Source: Gammaproteobacteria bacterium (GTDB lineage Bacteria > Pseudomonadota > Gammaproteobacteria > JAURND01). Taken from it: a stretch of 64,000 bases of DNA. The stretch is taken from assembly GCA_035546635.1 (NCBI GenBank), contig DASZWJ010000028.1, forward strand, positions 186,001-250,000, given 5' to 3'. The translations under genes were made by a program, and so were the position numbers. Below the pieces are notes generated by a model, which was given only the letters and a program-made list of their open reading frames with translations, searched no databases and was not told the origin of the DNA. The stretch's first letter is position 1. The number at the start of each line of letters is the position of its first letter. Shown here piece after piece: positions 16,999 to 26,303 of this stretch.

Positions 16999-17553
16999 AT
17001 GCATGAAATTACAAAAGAAGCTAATACCCGTATGTCCAAGAGTATAGAAGCTCTGAGGCAAGAGCTTTCTAAAGTTCGCACCGGTCGAGCCAACCCTGGG
17101 TTGCTTGAACATATCAAGGTGTCGTTTTATGGCACAGATACCCCATTGAATCAGGTTGCTTCTATTTCGGTTGAAAGTGCAAGGAACCTGCTGGTGACAC
17201 CCTGGGATAAAACCGTTATTCCGGCCATTGAAAAAGCCATTCTGACCAGTGATTTAGGTTTGAACCCAGTTACGGCCGGCAATGCGATTAGAGTGCCAAT
17301 GCCACCATTGAACGAAGAACGTCGCAAAGAATTGGTAAAAATTGTACGTGAAGAAGCTGAGGCTGCGCGCGTTGCGATACGCAATATCCGTCGTGATTCC
17401 AATCAAAGCTTTAAAGATCTTCTTAAAGAAAAGCAAATTAATGAAGATGAAGAGCGTCGTGCTCAAACGGATATTCAAAAATTGACGGATAAGTTTATTG
17501 CCGAGGTCGATAAATTATTGACCACTAAAGAGACTGAATTGATGGAAGTTTAA
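16999..17553 (+). CDS. frr: Ribosome recycling factor
   Basis: 184 residues from ATG 16999 with AGAGAGGA upstream; the frame is open further upstream only through the inverted repeat, so that extension is not real. The protein frees ribosomes from mRNA after termination together with EF-G. Motifs: [28 protein letters not shown] [47 protein letters not shown] and [15 protein letters not shown]. Length matches E. coli RRF (185). It sits in the usual pyrH-frr-uppS order. Confidence 0.97.
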   Translation: MHEITKEANTRMSKSIEALRQELSKVRTGRANPGLLEHIKVSFYGTDTPLNQVASISVESARNLLVTPWDKTVIPAIEKAILTSDLGLNPVTAGNAIRVPMPPLNEERRKELVKIVREEAEAARVAIRNIRRDSNQSFKDLLKEKQINEDEERRAQTDIQKLTDKFIAEVDKLLTTKETELMEV

Positions 17554-17570
17554 CTCCATGAAGTTAATCC

Positions 17571-18314
17571 ATGAATAAAGTAAATAATATTTTGCCTAAG
17601 CATATCGCAATTGTCATGGATGGTAACGGACGTTGGGCTGAGCGCCGTAACCAGTCCCGTATGTCGGGACACGAAGCTGGCGTCAAAGCAGTTGAGAAGG
17701 TAATTAAGGCTGCCATAGAGAAAAACATTAAAGTAGTGACTCTATTTGCTTTTGGTATTGAAAATTGGGGGCGGCCGGCACAAGAAGTGAAATTCTTGAT
17801 GCGTTTGTTTATAAAAAATCTTTACAACCAGTCAGAAGAGTTTGTAAAAAATAATATCCAGTTACGTGTGATAGGCGATCGCGACCGCATCGATCCTAAA
17901 TTGCAGGATAAAATTAATCAGGTACAACAATTAACTGCAAAAAATACCGGATTGACATTAATCATTGCTTTCAATTACAGCGGCCGATGGGATATTTTGC
18001 AAGCTGTACGTTGTATTTCTCAAAAAGTACAAAATGGTGAGTTTACAACTGAAGAAATCTCTTATCAGCATATACAGGATGCATTATGCTTATCTGATTT
18101 ACCGGAACCAGATTTATTTATTCGTACCAGCGGTGAATTGCGAATCAGTAATTTTATGTTGTGGCAGTTTGCCTATACAGAATTATATTTCACTGAAGTA
18201 TTATGGCCGGATTTTGATGAAGTTACTCTTGAGGAGGCGCTGCGAGTATTTTCTTTACGACAGCGGCGCTATGGTTTAACAGGTAAGCAAATTAAAAAAG
18301 CTACTGTTAATTAA
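17571..18314 (+). CDS. uppS: Isoprenyl (undecaprenyl) diphosphate synthase
   Basis: A 247-residue cis-prenyltransferase that makes the C55 lipid carrier for peptidoglycan and other wall polymers. HIAIVMDGNGRWAERR carries the catalytic Asp17 and the diphosphate-binding loop; SGHEAGVKAV, TLFAFGIENWGRP, NYSGRWDI and IRTSGELRISNFMLWQFAYTELYF are the other conserved regions. Length matches E. coli UppS (253). Seventeen bases separate it from frr and fifteen from cdsA, in an operon. Confidence 0.96.
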   Translation: MNKVNNILPKHIAIVMDGNGRWAERRNQSRMSGHEAGVKAVEKVIKAAIEKNIKVVTLFAFGIENWGRPAQEVKFLMRLFIKNLYNQSEEFVKNNIQLRVIGDRDRIDPKLQDKINQVQQLTAKNTGLTLIIAFNYSGRWDILQAVRCISQKVQNGEFTTEEISYQHIQDALCLSDLPEPDLFIRTSGELRISNFMLWQFAYTELYFTEVLWPDFDEVTLEEALRVFSLRQRRYGLTGKQIKKATVN

Positions 18315-18329
18315 GGAATTTTCTAATAC

Positions 18330-19139
18330 ATGCTAAAACAACGCGTCTTGACCGCAATAGTCCTTATTCCTCTGTTACTACTTGCCATTTTTTTTCTGCC
18401 GTCATTTTGGTTTCAATGTATTTCTGCGGCTATTTTTATATTAGCTGCTTGGGAATGGACTAAGTTGGTCGGAGTGGCACGAGTAGGTTGGCGTATTGGT
18501 TATTTATTAATTTTATTGCTGGTGTTATGGTTGATACGAAACGGCCCTGCAGGATGGCTATTGCTGTTTGCAGCAATTAGTTGGATCATTATATGCTGGT
18601 TTACTTTTCATTATGATTCCTTTAGCCGCTTATGGTCTAGATATCAGGGGATTCAGTTACTCACCGGCATTTGGTTACTAGCTTTAAGTTGGTATGGCAT
18701 CAATGTAATTCGTTGGCAAGAGCTGGGAGCTTATAAGTTATTATTGCTATTGTTGATAGTCTGGGGAGCTGATACCGGCGCTTATTTTATAGGGCGCAAG
18801 TGGGGTAGGCACAAGTTGGCTCCAAGGATTAGTCCAGGAAAATCACGCGAAGGGGTGTTGGGAGGTATTGTAGCGGCTATGATCGTAGCCGCGATAATGG
18901 CTTTATTTTTACCGTATAGCGCTGCCTGGTTTTGGGGAGTCATCGTGCTGGCTTTTGTGACAGCCCTGGTTTCAGTTTTAGGTGATTTATTTGAAAGCAT
19001 GGTCAAGCGGCAAGTAGGTGTCAAAGATAGTGGCCATATTTTGCCGGGACATGGGGGAGTACTTGACCGTATTGACAGCTTGATTAGCGCTGCGCCAATA
19101 TTTGCTGGCGGGTTGTTATTGTTAGAGTTTCTGCGTTAA
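18330..19139 (+). CDS. cdsA: Phosphatidate cytidylyltransferase (CDP-diacylglycerol synthase)
   Basis: A 269-residue integral inner-membrane enzyme with about eight hydrophobic segments (e.g. VLIPLLLLAIFFLPSFWF-like start, LIILLLVLWLIRNG-like second). The C-terminal signature is complete: SVLGDLFESMVKRQVGVKDSG, then LPGHGGVLDRIDSL, the metal- and CTP-binding site of CdsA. WGADTGAYFIGRKWGRHKLAPRISPGKSREG contains the conserved DTGAY and SPGKSxEG. It makes CDP-diacylglycerol for all phospholipids. In operon between uppS and dxr. Confidence 0.95.
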   Translation: MLKQRVLTAIVLIPLLLLAIFFLPSFWFQCISAAIFILAAWEWTKLVGVARVGWRIGYLLILLLVLWLIRNGPAGWLLLFAAISWIIICWFTFHYDSFSRLWSRYQGIQLLTGIWLLALSWYGINVIRWQELGAYKLLLLLLIVWGADTGAYFIGRKWGRHKLAPRISPGKSREGVLGGIVAAMIVAAIMALFLPYSAAWFWGVIVLAFVTALVSVLGDLFESMVKRQVGVKDSGHILPGHGGVLDRIDSLISAAPIFAGGLLLLEFLR

Positions 19140-19155
19140 ATCTCAAAGGTTTCTT

Positions 19156-20430
19156 ATGCAGCAAAATATCACTATCCTGGGTTCGACAGGCTCTATTGGA
19201 ATGAATACCCTGGAAGTCGTTAAATTGCATCCAGAACGATTCAAAATTTTTGCCCTGACCGCGCATAACAACATCGAACGTATGGTTGCGCAATGCTTAG
19301 CCTTTAGGCCGCGTTATGCGGTAATGCTTGAAGCAGGCGTTGCTTTACAATTAGAACAGCGTTTACGCGAACATCATCTTGAGACTGAAGTTTTATCTGG
19401 TGGCGAGGCCTTAGTGACTGTTGCAAGTCATAGCCAGGTAGACACGGTTATGGCATGCATTGTCGGTGCGGCGGGATTGTTACCTACATTAGCTGCTGCA
19501 AAATCAGGCAAGCGCATACTTTTAGCAAATAAAGAAGCCTTAGTAATGTCGGGGGCATTGTTAATTGAGGCAGTTAGAGCGCATAACGCCTTGTTATTAC
19601 CCGTCGATAGTGAGCACAACGCGATATTTCAATGTTTACCCGCAGATTTTAAACCAGGTCAATCTCCTTCCGGCATAAAGCGTATTATTCTCACTGCCTC
19701 GGGTGGGGCTTTCCGTAATTGGGATATAGAGAGATTGGCTTTAGCCACTCCCGAGCAGGCCTGCACTCATCCAAACTGGGTTATGGGTGCTAAAATCACT
19801 GTTGATTCGGCCACCATGATGAATAAGGGGCTGGAAGTGATTGAAGCCAGTTACTTATTCGGTGTTGAAATAGACCGCATTGAAGTAGTGTTGCATCCGC
19901 AAAGTGTCATTCACTCTATGGTGGAGTATTTAGATCGCTCTGTATTGGCACAGTTAGGAATGCCTGATATGCGAACACCAATTGCTCAAACGCTATCCTG
20001 GCCGGAACGTATTAACTCAGGCGTAGAAAGCTTGGATTTGATTAAAGTTGGCCGGTTAGATTTTGAGCCAGTGTCGCTTGCGCGTTATCCTTGTTTGGGA
20101 TTGGCATATGCGGCATTAAAGGCGGGTGGAACGGCAACTGCCATATTAAACGCTGCAAATGAGATTGCTGTGCAGGCTTTTTTAGAACGCAAAATTTTAT
20201 TCACTGATATTCCTCGTTTAATTGATGAGGTTTTAAATGCTGTGCCTTTCGAGGCTGCACACACTTTAGAGCAGGTATTGGAAAGTGACGCCAAGGCGCG
20301 GGAAGCTGCTAAACGTCTTATTAGCCGTAGCATGTTTCCTTCTCCCACAAGGGGAGAAGGAAAGAAGCTAAGGCTGTTAGAGAAGAAGCTAGGGCTGTAT
20401 GAGAAAAACTATTGTTTGTCATTAGGCTAA
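19156..20430 (+). CDS. dxr: 1-deoxy-D-xylulose 5-phosphate reductoisomerase, repeat-extended
   Basis: A 424-residue MEP-pathway enzyme that converts DXP to methylerythritol phosphate with NADPH. ITILGSTGSIGMNTLEV is the nucleotide-binding start; LLPVDSEHNAIFQCL, KITVDSATMMNKGLEVIEA and VVLHPQSVIHSMVEYLD carry the metal and substrate residues. The normal protein ends around residue 393 (AAKRLISRS); the remaining roughly 31 residues (MFPSPTRGEGKKLRLLEKK...) are a translated copy of the CCTTCTCCC/GGGAGAAGG palindromic repeat (20335-20363). The catalytic part is intact, so the tail is probably tolerated. rseP, usual between dxr/cdsA and bamA, is absent here. Confidence 0.95.
   Translation: MQQNITILGSTGSIGMNTLEVVKLHPERFKIFALTAHNNIERMVAQCLAFRPRYAVMLEAGVALQLEQRLREHHLETEVLSGGEALVTVASHSQVDTVMACIVGAAGLLPTLAAAKSGKRILLANKEALVMSGALLIEAVRAHNALLLPVDSEHNAIFQCLPADFKPGQSPSGIKRIILTASGGAFRNWDIERLALATPEQACTHPNWVMGAKITVDSATMMNKGLEVIEASYLFGVEIDRIEVVLHPQSVIHSMVEYLDRSVLAQLGMPDMRTPIAQTLSWPERINSGVESLDLIKVGRLDFEPVSLARYPCLGLAYAALKAGGTATAILNAANEIAVQAFLERKILFTDIPRLIDEVLNAVPFEAAHTLEQVLESDAKAREAAKRLISRSMFPSPTRGEGKKLRLLEKKLGLYEKNYCLSLG
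20335..20363 (+). repeat. Palindromic repeat inside the dxr 3' end
   Basis: TTTCCTTCTCCC (20335-20346) pairs perfectly with GGGAGAAGGAAA (20352-20363) around ACAAG. The following bases (AAGAAGCTAAGGCTGTTAGAG) match sequence flanking the same palindrome at 34.6 kb. It is read in frame as FPSPTRGEGK within Dxr. Confidence 0.8.
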
Positions 20431-20598
20431 TGGTATACTCCCGCCGGCGGTTACTCCGGACGGCAATATTGAAGCTCGCGAATTCGCCAGTATATGGATG
20501 ATACTGATTGCAAAATACTCATCAAGGATGATTAAGTCGGTGTGCAAAGAAGTATTTGTCGCTGATAATTAACAGACTGAGAGGATGGTGCGGTCATC

Positions 20599-22875
20599 AT
20601 GTCATTAAAAAAAATAACGATAACAAGTGCCCTGGTTTTATTAATAAGTGGCGTTCCAGCTTTTGCGGCTGAGGAATTTGTAGTCAAAAACATTGAAATT
20701 GACGGCTTGCAACGTATTACTCGGCAGACCGTGCTGGAATATTTACCAATCCGACCTGGACAGGTCTTGTCAGAGAGTGATACAGCTTCCATCATCAATT
20801 CCCTATATCAAACCGGTTTTTTCAGCGATGTGAGTCTCGCCCGCAAAGGTGATACGCTCGTCATCCAAGTCGTAGAACGTGCTACGATTGGTCTGATCAA
20901 AATCAATGGTAATAAACAAGTAAAGTCAGAAGACTTATTGGCTGCTTTGAAACAGGCTGGCATTGCCGAGGGTGAGAATTTTAATCAGGCAACGATCGCT
21001 GGTATGAAGCAAGCCTTGTTAGAACAGTATCATATGCTTGGCAGATACGATGCTACAGTTGATACTCAAGTCACACCGGAAAGCCGCAACCGAGTACAGC
21101 TGACTATCAATATTTCAGAAGGTCATATTGCCAAGGTTAAACAAATTAATATCATAGGTAATAACACATTTTCTGAAAAAGAGTTGGTCGCCAGTTTGCC
21201 GATGGCCCCCACGCATTGGTGGCAATTTTTTAGTAAAAGTGGTGACTACTCCGCTGATAAATTAGAACAAGACTTAGATGCATTGCGTTCTTTTTATTTC
21301 GATCGCGGCTATTTAAGATTTAAAGTCAATTCCAGTCAGGTCACTATCACACCTAATCGCAAAGATGTGTTTATCACTATTAGTGTAACCGAAGGTGATA
21401 TTTATCGGGTTAAAGGTTTTAATGTCGCCGGCGATCTCTTAGGGGATCAAGCCAATGTGGAAAAAATGATTACGTTAAAACCAAATGAGGTTTTTTCACG
21501 CAAAAAAGTGTTAGCCATTAGCGATAGGATCAAGCGATATTATGGAAATCAAGGTTATGCGAATGCCACTGTTAACGCCAATCCTGTCATTGATGATGCG
21601 AATAAACAAGTATTTTTAACTTTTGAAGTGAATCCAGGTAGTCGAATTTATGTGCGGAATATCGATTACACCGGAAATACTAAAACTGCGGACTACGTAT
21701 TTAGACGTGAGACTCGACAAATGGAGGGGGCAGCGTATTCGGTATCACAGATCGATGAGAGCAAGCGCCGAATCAGCAACTTAGGATATGTCGACAATGT
21801 CGATGTTAAAATGGAGCCTGTTCCAGGTACAAATGACCAGGTCGACTTGAAATACAGTTTCAAGGAGACTTCTTCTACCACTGCGACTGCTCAAGTGGGT
21901 TATTCCGATACCTATGGCTTTTTGTATGGTGCAAATATCACACAAAGGAATTACAAGGGCACCGGCAAGTCAGTTTCTTTAGGCTTTAATAACAGCCAGG
22001 CTGCGCAAACTTATAGTTTCAATTATTTTAACCCTTACTATACTCAATCCGGTATCAGTCGTGGTTTTTCAGTTTATTTCCAGAGGAGTACGCCAGAACA
22101 GATCAATCTGACCTCGTACACCATGGATGCCTATGGTGCGATGATGAATTATCGTATGCCAATGTCGGAATATGATTATTTAAGCTTTGGTTATGGTTAT
22201 GAATATCTGAGATTGAGCGGTGGTAATTCTGCGCAGCAGATCCAGGATTTTTATAACGCGCATGGCCAAGATTTTAATAATGTTAAACTCACTGGTGGCT
22301 GGACGCACAACACCTATGACCGAGCTATTATGCCTACCAAGGGTTTTAATCAGTATTTAGGGGCTGAAGTCGGTGTGCCTGTGTTGCCTAAGAGCTTGGA
22401 TTATTTCAAGCTATTTTATAACGCGACTGTCTATCAGCCTATTGCTAGAGGTTTTATTGTTGCGTTAAATACTAATTTAGGCTATGGCAATGGCTATGCG
22501 GGCTTTGGTGATCTGCCATTTTTCAAGAACTACTATGCAGGTGGCATTGGTACGGTGCGTGGTTATGAGGGTAATACACTGGGTCCAAGAGATTCAAACA
22601 ATAATCCTATTGGTGGTAATGTGGAAGCTACAGGGAGTTTCAATCTGATTTTCCCCAATCCCTTTAGTGAAAAATTCCGTACCTCAGTATTTCTTGACGC
22701 AGGTAACGTATTTGAAAATCAATTGAATTTTAATGAGATGCGTACATCTGCAGGTTTAGAAGTAGATTGGGTGTCGCCGCTGGGACCATTAAAATTCAGC
22801 CTTGCGCAAGCGCTTAATCCGCGTAGCAATGATGATTTGCAATTCTTCCAATTCTCTGTGGGAACGAGTCTTTAA
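20599..22875 (+). CDS. bamA: Outer membrane protein assembly factor BamA
   Basis: A 758-residue Omp85 protein, the core of the BAM complex that inserts barrel proteins in the outer membrane. Signal peptide residues 1-23 (LISGVPAFA). Five POTRA domains follow to about residue 420 (first FVVKNIEIDGLQRI, second IGLIKINGNKQV, third KVKQINIIGNNTFSEKEL, fourth YRVKGFNVAGDLL, fifth IYVRNIDYTGNTKT). The barrel includes GGIGTVRGYEGNTLGPRD, the conserved VRGF/Y-type loop 6 motif, and the protein ends in Leu rather than the usual Phe/Trp, after FQFSVGTSL. GAGGATGG precedes the ATG. The 168 bases upstream hold no gene. Confidence 0.96.
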   Translation: MSLKKITITSALVLLISGVPAFAAEEFVVKNIEIDGLQRITRQTVLEYLPIRPGQVLSESDTASIINSLYQTGFFSDVSLARKGDTLVIQVVERATIGLIKINGNKQVKSEDLLAALKQAGIAEGENFNQATIAGMKQALLEQYHMLGRYDATVDTQVTPESRNRVQLTINISEGHIAKVKQINIIGNNTFSEKELVASLPMAPTHWWQFFSKSGDYSADKLEQDLDALRSFYFDRGYLRFKVNSSQVTITPNRKDVFITISVTEGDIYRVKGFNVAGDLLGDQANVEKMITLKPNEVFSRKKVLAISDRIKRYYGNQGYANATVNANPVIDDANKQVFLTFEVNPGSRIYVRNIDYTGNTKTADYVFRRETRQMEGAAYSVSQIDESKRRISNLGYVDNVDVKMEPVPGTNDQVDLKYSFKETSSTTATAQVGYSDTYGFLYGANITQRNYKGTGKSVSLGFNNSQAAQTYSFNYFNPYYTQSGISRGFSVYFQRSTPEQINLTSYTMDAYGAMMNYRMPMSEYDYLSFGYGYEYLRLSGGNSAQQIQDFYNAHGQDFNNVKLTGGWTHNTYDRAIMPTKGFNQYLGAEVGVPVLPKSLDYFKLFYNATVYQPIARGFIVALNTNLGYGNGYAGFGDLPFFKNYYAGGIGTVRGYEGNTLGPRDSNNNPIGGNVEATGSFNLIFPNPFSEKFRTSVFLDAGNVFENQLNFNEMRTSAGLEVDWVSPLGPLKFSLAQALNPRSNDDLQFFQFSVGTSL

Positions 22876-22966
22876 TTGGTTAGACGTCTATTTAAATTTA
22901 GGCGCTTATACCTTATATTAGTCCTGCTATATAGAGAAATGAAATGCGGTAATGTCGAAGTTAAGG

Positions 22967-23112
22967 AAAAACATAACCGCGACCCTCTTTGAAAAAGAGG
23001 TGGCTCAGGCTGTGAGGCTGGGGATTTAAAAAGTTTGGGCGATGCCAATATTGTCTATGAGTGCACGAGCCAGCCTTCCCCTTTTTCAAAGGCGGAGTGG
23101 TTGCGTTATTTT
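22967..23112 (+). repeat. Repeat family F2, copy 1
   Basis: About 146 bp with imperfect terminal inverted repeats (AAAAACATAACCGCGACC / GGTTGCGTTATTTTT) and CTCTTTGAAAAAGAGG / CCCCTTTTTCAAAGGCGG inside. Read on the other strand it matches 57849-57975: both contain CACTCATAGACAATATT exactly and ACTTTTTAAATCCCC-like/ACTCTTTAAATTCCC. Lies in the bamA-skp gap. Confidence 0.6.
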
Positions 23113-23148
23113 TAAACAATTAAATCATAAACTTAAGGAGTCTTTTTC

Positions 23149-23622
23149 ATGAAAAAAATTTTATTAGCTTTAACAGCGGGGCTGGTTTTATCCATAGCTG
23201 CGATGACACCCGCGATGGCAGATACCAAAGTTGGTGTCATTGATCTACAGGTATTATTGCCCAAACTGCCCGAAATGCAGCAAATCAATGATAATTTAAA
23301 AAAGACTTATGGTGATCGAGAAAAGCAAATAATGAAAGATTTAGATGACTATAATCGCAATAGTGCAGTCATGTCAGCTAAAGATAAACAGGCAGCTCAG
23401 CAAAAACTGCGACAATCTCAAGATGCGTTTGAACATGATTTCGTCACTGCACGAGACAGTGCTATCAAGGATTTAATGAACTCACTTAAAGCAGTGGTTC
23501 AGAAAGTCGCTGCACAAGATAAATACAATCTTATCCTAATTTCTGCGGGTGTAGCTTATGCTGACCCAGGCTTAGATGTAACAAATGAAGTAGAGAATGC
23601 TTGGAAAAATAGAAATAAATAG
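23149..23622 (+). CDS. skp: Periplasmic chaperone Skp/OmpH
   Basis: A 157-residue chaperone for outer-membrane proteins in transit. Signal peptide residues 1-24 (ALTAGLVLSIAAMTPAMA). The mature part starts with the family strand KVGVIDLQVLLPKLPEMQ, then long basic coiled-coil tentacles (about residues 45-115, with KDKQAAQQKLRQSQDAFEHDF) and returns to the core strand KYNLILISAGVAYADPGLDVT. A strong AAGGAG precedes the ATG. Position between bamA and lpxD is conserved across gammaproteobacteria. Confidence 0.94.
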   Translation: MKKILLALTAGLVLSIAAMTPAMADTKVGVIDLQVLLPKLPEMQQINDNLKKTYGDREKQIMKDLDDYNRNSAVMSAKDKQAAQQKLRQSQDAFEHDFVTARDSAIKDLMNSLKAVVQKVAAQDKYNLILISAGVAYADPGLDVTNEVENAWKNRNK

Positions 23623-23644
23623 TCGCAGTGTCTTGACATATATT

Positions 23645-23674
23645 GCCTCATTCCTTCAGTGGAGGGAATGAGGC
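23645..23674 (+). terminator. Hairpin after skp
   Basis: GCCTCATTCC (23645-23654) pairs with GGAATGAGGC (23665-23674) around TTCAGTGGAG; TATGTCTTTTG follows. It may reduce read-through from skp to lpxD, but the T run is short. Confidence 0.45.
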
Positions 23675-23725
23675 TATGTCTTTTGTTTATCCTGACTTAG
23701 CTGTCATCCTGATTTAGCTGTTACC

Positions 23726-23772
23726 TGACTTAGCTGTCATCCTTCGTTGCGCTCAGGATGACAGCTAAGTCA
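23726..23772. repeat. Perfect 18-bp inverted repeat with TGTCATCC core
   Basis: TGACTTAGCTGTCATCCT (23726-23743) pairs with AGGATGACAGCTAAGTCA (23755-23772) around TCGTTGCGCTC. Partial extra copies of ...AGCTGTCATCCTGA... lie at 23697-23715, so the unit has duplicated locally. It ends 33 bases before lpxD. Confidence 0.75.
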
Positions 23773-23804
23773 AGTGACAGCTAATTGCACTCGGAGACTA
23801 ATGA

Positions 23805-24857
23805 ATGCTAAAAAATCGCCATTCTCTCGCTGAATTATCACATTATTTAGGAGCAGAGCTTAAAGGAGATCCCAATTGCATCATTACGTCCATTGCGCCA
23901 TTAGATAAAGCCAAAGAGGGACAAATCAGTTTTATCCATGATAGTATCTTTGGGAATACCAAATACAAGAAGTTTTTAGCTGATACTAAAGCTTCAGCAG
24001 TGATACTTTCTGCAGAATATTCTGAATTTTGCTCCACTAATCAATTAATAACTGAGAATCCTTATCTTGGTTATGCTAAAGTGGCAGGTCTTTTTTTGCC
24101 CAAGCATACCATTAAACCTGGAATTCATCCCACAGCCATTGTCGGGAAAAATTGTCAGATAGCTACCAATGCCAGCATAGGCGCGCATTGTGTTATTTTA
24201 GATAATGTTTATATTGGTGAACATACGGTCATCAGTTCTGGCTGTAGCATAGGAAATAATTCCTCGGTAGGCGCTAACTGTACACTTCATACCCATGTTA
24301 CCTTATATCATGGCATCCATATGGGTGACCGAGTGATTATTCATAGTGGCGCAGTGATTGGTAGCGATGGTTTTGGCATGGTGAATGATAACGGCGTTTG
24401 GTACAAAATTCCGCAATTAGGGAATGTAGTGATTGGCAATGATGTTGAAATTGGCGCCAACACCACCATTGATCGCGGTGCGCTGGAAGATACAGTGATA
24501 GGAAATGGGGTAAAACTGGATAATCAAATACAGATTGCCCATAATGTACAAATTGGCGATCACACAGCAATCGCTGGCTGTACGGGCGTGGCTGGGGGAG
24601 CTAAAATAGGCAAGTATTGCATGATAGGTGGTGCTGCCTCAATTAACGGCCATATAGAAATTACCGATCAAGTGATTTTGACAGCATTATCGAATGTTTC
24701 AGCATCCATAACAGAGCCAGGGATTTACTCTTCTGGTGTGCCGTTGCAACCTAATGCAGAATGGCGCAAAAATGCGGCGCGTTTCAGACATTTAGACAAT
24801 ATGGCTCGAAGGTTGCGAAAATTGGAAGGTTATGTTGAGAAGCTTGATACTGAGTAA
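23805..24857 (+). CDS. lpxD: UDP-3-O-acylglucosamine N-acyltransferase
   Basis: A 350-residue lipid A enzyme: adds the second hydroxy-acyl chain (from acyl-ACP) to UDP-3-O-acyl-GlcN in the cytoplasm. N-terminal UDP-binding domain (residues 1-100; [31 protein letters not shown]), then a left-handed beta helix of hexapeptide repeats ([16 protein letters not shown]..., [18 protein letters not shown]) with the catalytic His in [15 protein letters not shown]-terminal helix as expected ([21 protein letters not shown]). Length matches E. coli (341). In the conserved skp-lpxD-fabZ-lpxA run. Confidence 0.96.
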   Translation: MLKNRHSLAELSHYLGAELKGDPNCIITSIAPLDKAKEGQISFIHDSIFGNTKYKKFLADTKASAVILSAEYSEFCSTNQLITENPYLGYAKVAGLFLPKHTIKPGIHPTAIVGKNCQIATNASIGAHCVILDNVYIGEHTVISSGCSIGNNSSVGANCTLHTHVTLYHGIHMGDRVIIHSGAVIGSDGFGMVNDNGVWYKIPQLGNVVIGNDVEIGANTTIDRGALEDTVIGNGVKLDNQIQIAHNVQIGDHTAIAGCTGVAGGAKIGKYCMIGGAASINGHIEITDQVILTALSNVSASITEPGIYSSGVPLQPNAEWRKNAARFRHLDNMARRLRKLEGYVEKLDTE

Positions 24858-24922
24858 AAAACAGGCTTTAAAATGACAGCTATTTTAGAATGATCCACAG
24901 AAATCACTGGAGAAAAATCCAT

Positions 24923-25366
24923 ATGACCATGGATATACAAGAGATATTAACGATGTTGCCGCATCGATATCCTTTTTTGCTGATCGATAGAGTATTGGAG
25001 TTCCAGGAGTGGAAATCTCTGGTAGCTATAAAGAATGTCACAATCAATGAACCTTTTTTTACGGGTCACTTTCCAGATCAGCCAGTGATGCCAGGGGTAT
25101 TAATCCTTGAGGCTCTGGCGCAGGCATCTGGTATTATTATTTTAAAATCTGACCCTACTTTATCCTATAAGGAAAATTTGTTTTTATTGGTTGGGGTTGA
25201 TAATGTACGCTTTAAACGCATGGTATTACCGGGGGATCAATTACAACTTAATGTGGAGTTAGTCCGTCATAAGCAAGAGATATATAAATTTCAGGGTGTG
25301 GCAACTGTGGGCGGGGAACTAGTATGCTCCGCAGAATTAATGAATGCTCGGAGACCTAAAAAGTGA
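24923..25366 (+). CDS. fabZ: 3-hydroxyacyl-ACP dehydratase FabZ
   Basis: 147 residues from ATG 24923 ([20 protein letters not shown]), with GGAG ten bases upstream; an in-frame ATG at 24890 adds eleven untypical residues. FabZ dehydrates 3-hydroxyacyl-ACP in fatty acid elongation. The hot-dog fold signature is complete: [36 protein letters not shown] (catalytic His and Glu), [16 protein letters not shown]. Length matches E. coli (151). Its stop overlaps the lpxA GTG. Confidence 0.96.
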   Translation: MTMDIQEILTMLPHRYPFLLIDRVLEFQEWKSLVAIKNVTINEPFFTGHFPDQPVMPGVLILEALAQASGIIILKSDPTLSYKENLFLLVGVDNVRFKRMVLPGDQLQLNVELVRHKQEIYKFQGVATVGGELVCSAELMNARRPKK

Positions 25367-26178
25367 TTGATAGTCGTTCTATTATTGATCCCAGCGCGAA
25401 GATTGCAGAGAATGTAGAAATTTCAGCTTATTCAGTCATCGGTCCTGGGGTAGAAATTGGTGAAGGTACTTCCATTGGTTCTCATGTTGTTATTAACTCA
25501 AATACTAAAATTGGTCGCAATAATAAAATCCATGCTTTTGTTGCCCTAGGAGGAGACCCTCAACATACGCACTATAAAGGTGAGAGTACTTATTTAGAAA
25601 TTGGTGATAATAATATTATCCGTGAGTTTTGTACTTTGAATCGTGGTACGTCTCAAGGTGGTGGGGTTACCCGCGTGGGTAGTCGAAATTATTTCATGGC
25701 GTATGCGCATATTGCTCATGACTGTATAGTAGGCAATGATATCATTCTCGCTAATAATGCGAGTTTGGCTGGGCATGTCATAGTTGAAGATTTTGCAGTG
25801 TTTGGTGCATTTTGTGCTGCGCATCAATTTGTGAAAATAGGGGCGCATAGCTTCTTGGGTCGTACCACTAAAATTGGGCAGGATATACCTCCCTTTGTAT
25901 TAGTCACGGGCGTTCCGGGAGCACCAGTCGGGATCAATGCTATTGGTCTGAAGCGTAGAGGTTTCAGCGATAAATCTATCCGCTGTTTGCGTCGCGCTTA
26001 TATTATTGTTTACCGTCGCGGATTAATGCTTAAGGATGCTATTGAACAGATTAGCGGCATGGTGGATGAATGCCCAGAAATACAGTCTTTTATTGAAGCC
26101 TTAAAATATTCTAAACGAGGTGTGGCAAGATTGCGAAAGACTTCTAAAGAAGTGGAGGGTTTGGAGGATACGGAATAA
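25363..26178 (+). CDS. lpxA: UDP-N-acetylglucosamine O-acyltransferase LpxA
   Basis: A 271-residue first-step lipid A enzyme, starting at GTG 25363, which overlaps the fabZ stop (GTGA). The left-handed beta helix of hexapeptide repeats ([35 protein letters not shown]) is followed by the catalytic region [18 protein letters not shown] and [13 protein letters not shown], and the helical C-terminus ([14 protein letters not shown]). It transfers 3-hydroxyacyl from ACP to UDP-GlcNAc. lpxB, which often follows, is not here; a convergent suhB follows instead. Confidence 0.96.
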   Translation: MIDSRSIIDPSAKIAENVEISAYSVIGPGVEIGEGTSIGSHVVINSNTKIGRNNKIHAFVALGGDPQHTHYKGESTYLEIGDNNIIREFCTLNRGTSQGGGVTRVGSRNYFMAYAHIAHDCIVGNDIILANNASLAGHVIVEDFAVFGAFCAAHQFVKIGAHSFLGRTTKIGQDIPPFVLVTGVPGAPVGINAIGLKRRGFSDKSIRCLRRAYIIVYRRGLMLKDAIEQISGMVDECPEIQSFIEALKYSKRGVARLRKTSKEVEGLEDTE

Positions 26179-26237
26179 ATATCTACTGACTTCCTGGGCA
26201 TAGCGAAGGATGACAGTTAAGGGTTAAGCAGTTACGA

Positions 26238-26278
26238 TTTTAGACCATCGTCCCAGCATTCAGGGACAATGGTCTAAA
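26238..26278. terminator. Bidirectional terminator between lpxA and suhB
   Basis: TTTAGACCAT (26238-26247) pairs with ATGGTCTAAA (26269-26278), and GTCCC pairs with GGGAC inside. It lies between convergent lpxA and suhB and has A/T on both sides. A degraded TGTCATCC-type repeat precedes it (26200-26220). Confidence 0.6.
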
Positions 26279-26303
26279 TAGGATGGGAATAGGATGCGAA
26301 CAG

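Noticed and set aside
16677..17117. Minus-strand frame over the pyrH-frr junction
   Set aside because: It exists because the inverted repeat is open on both strands; antisense to essential genes with no recognisable protein.
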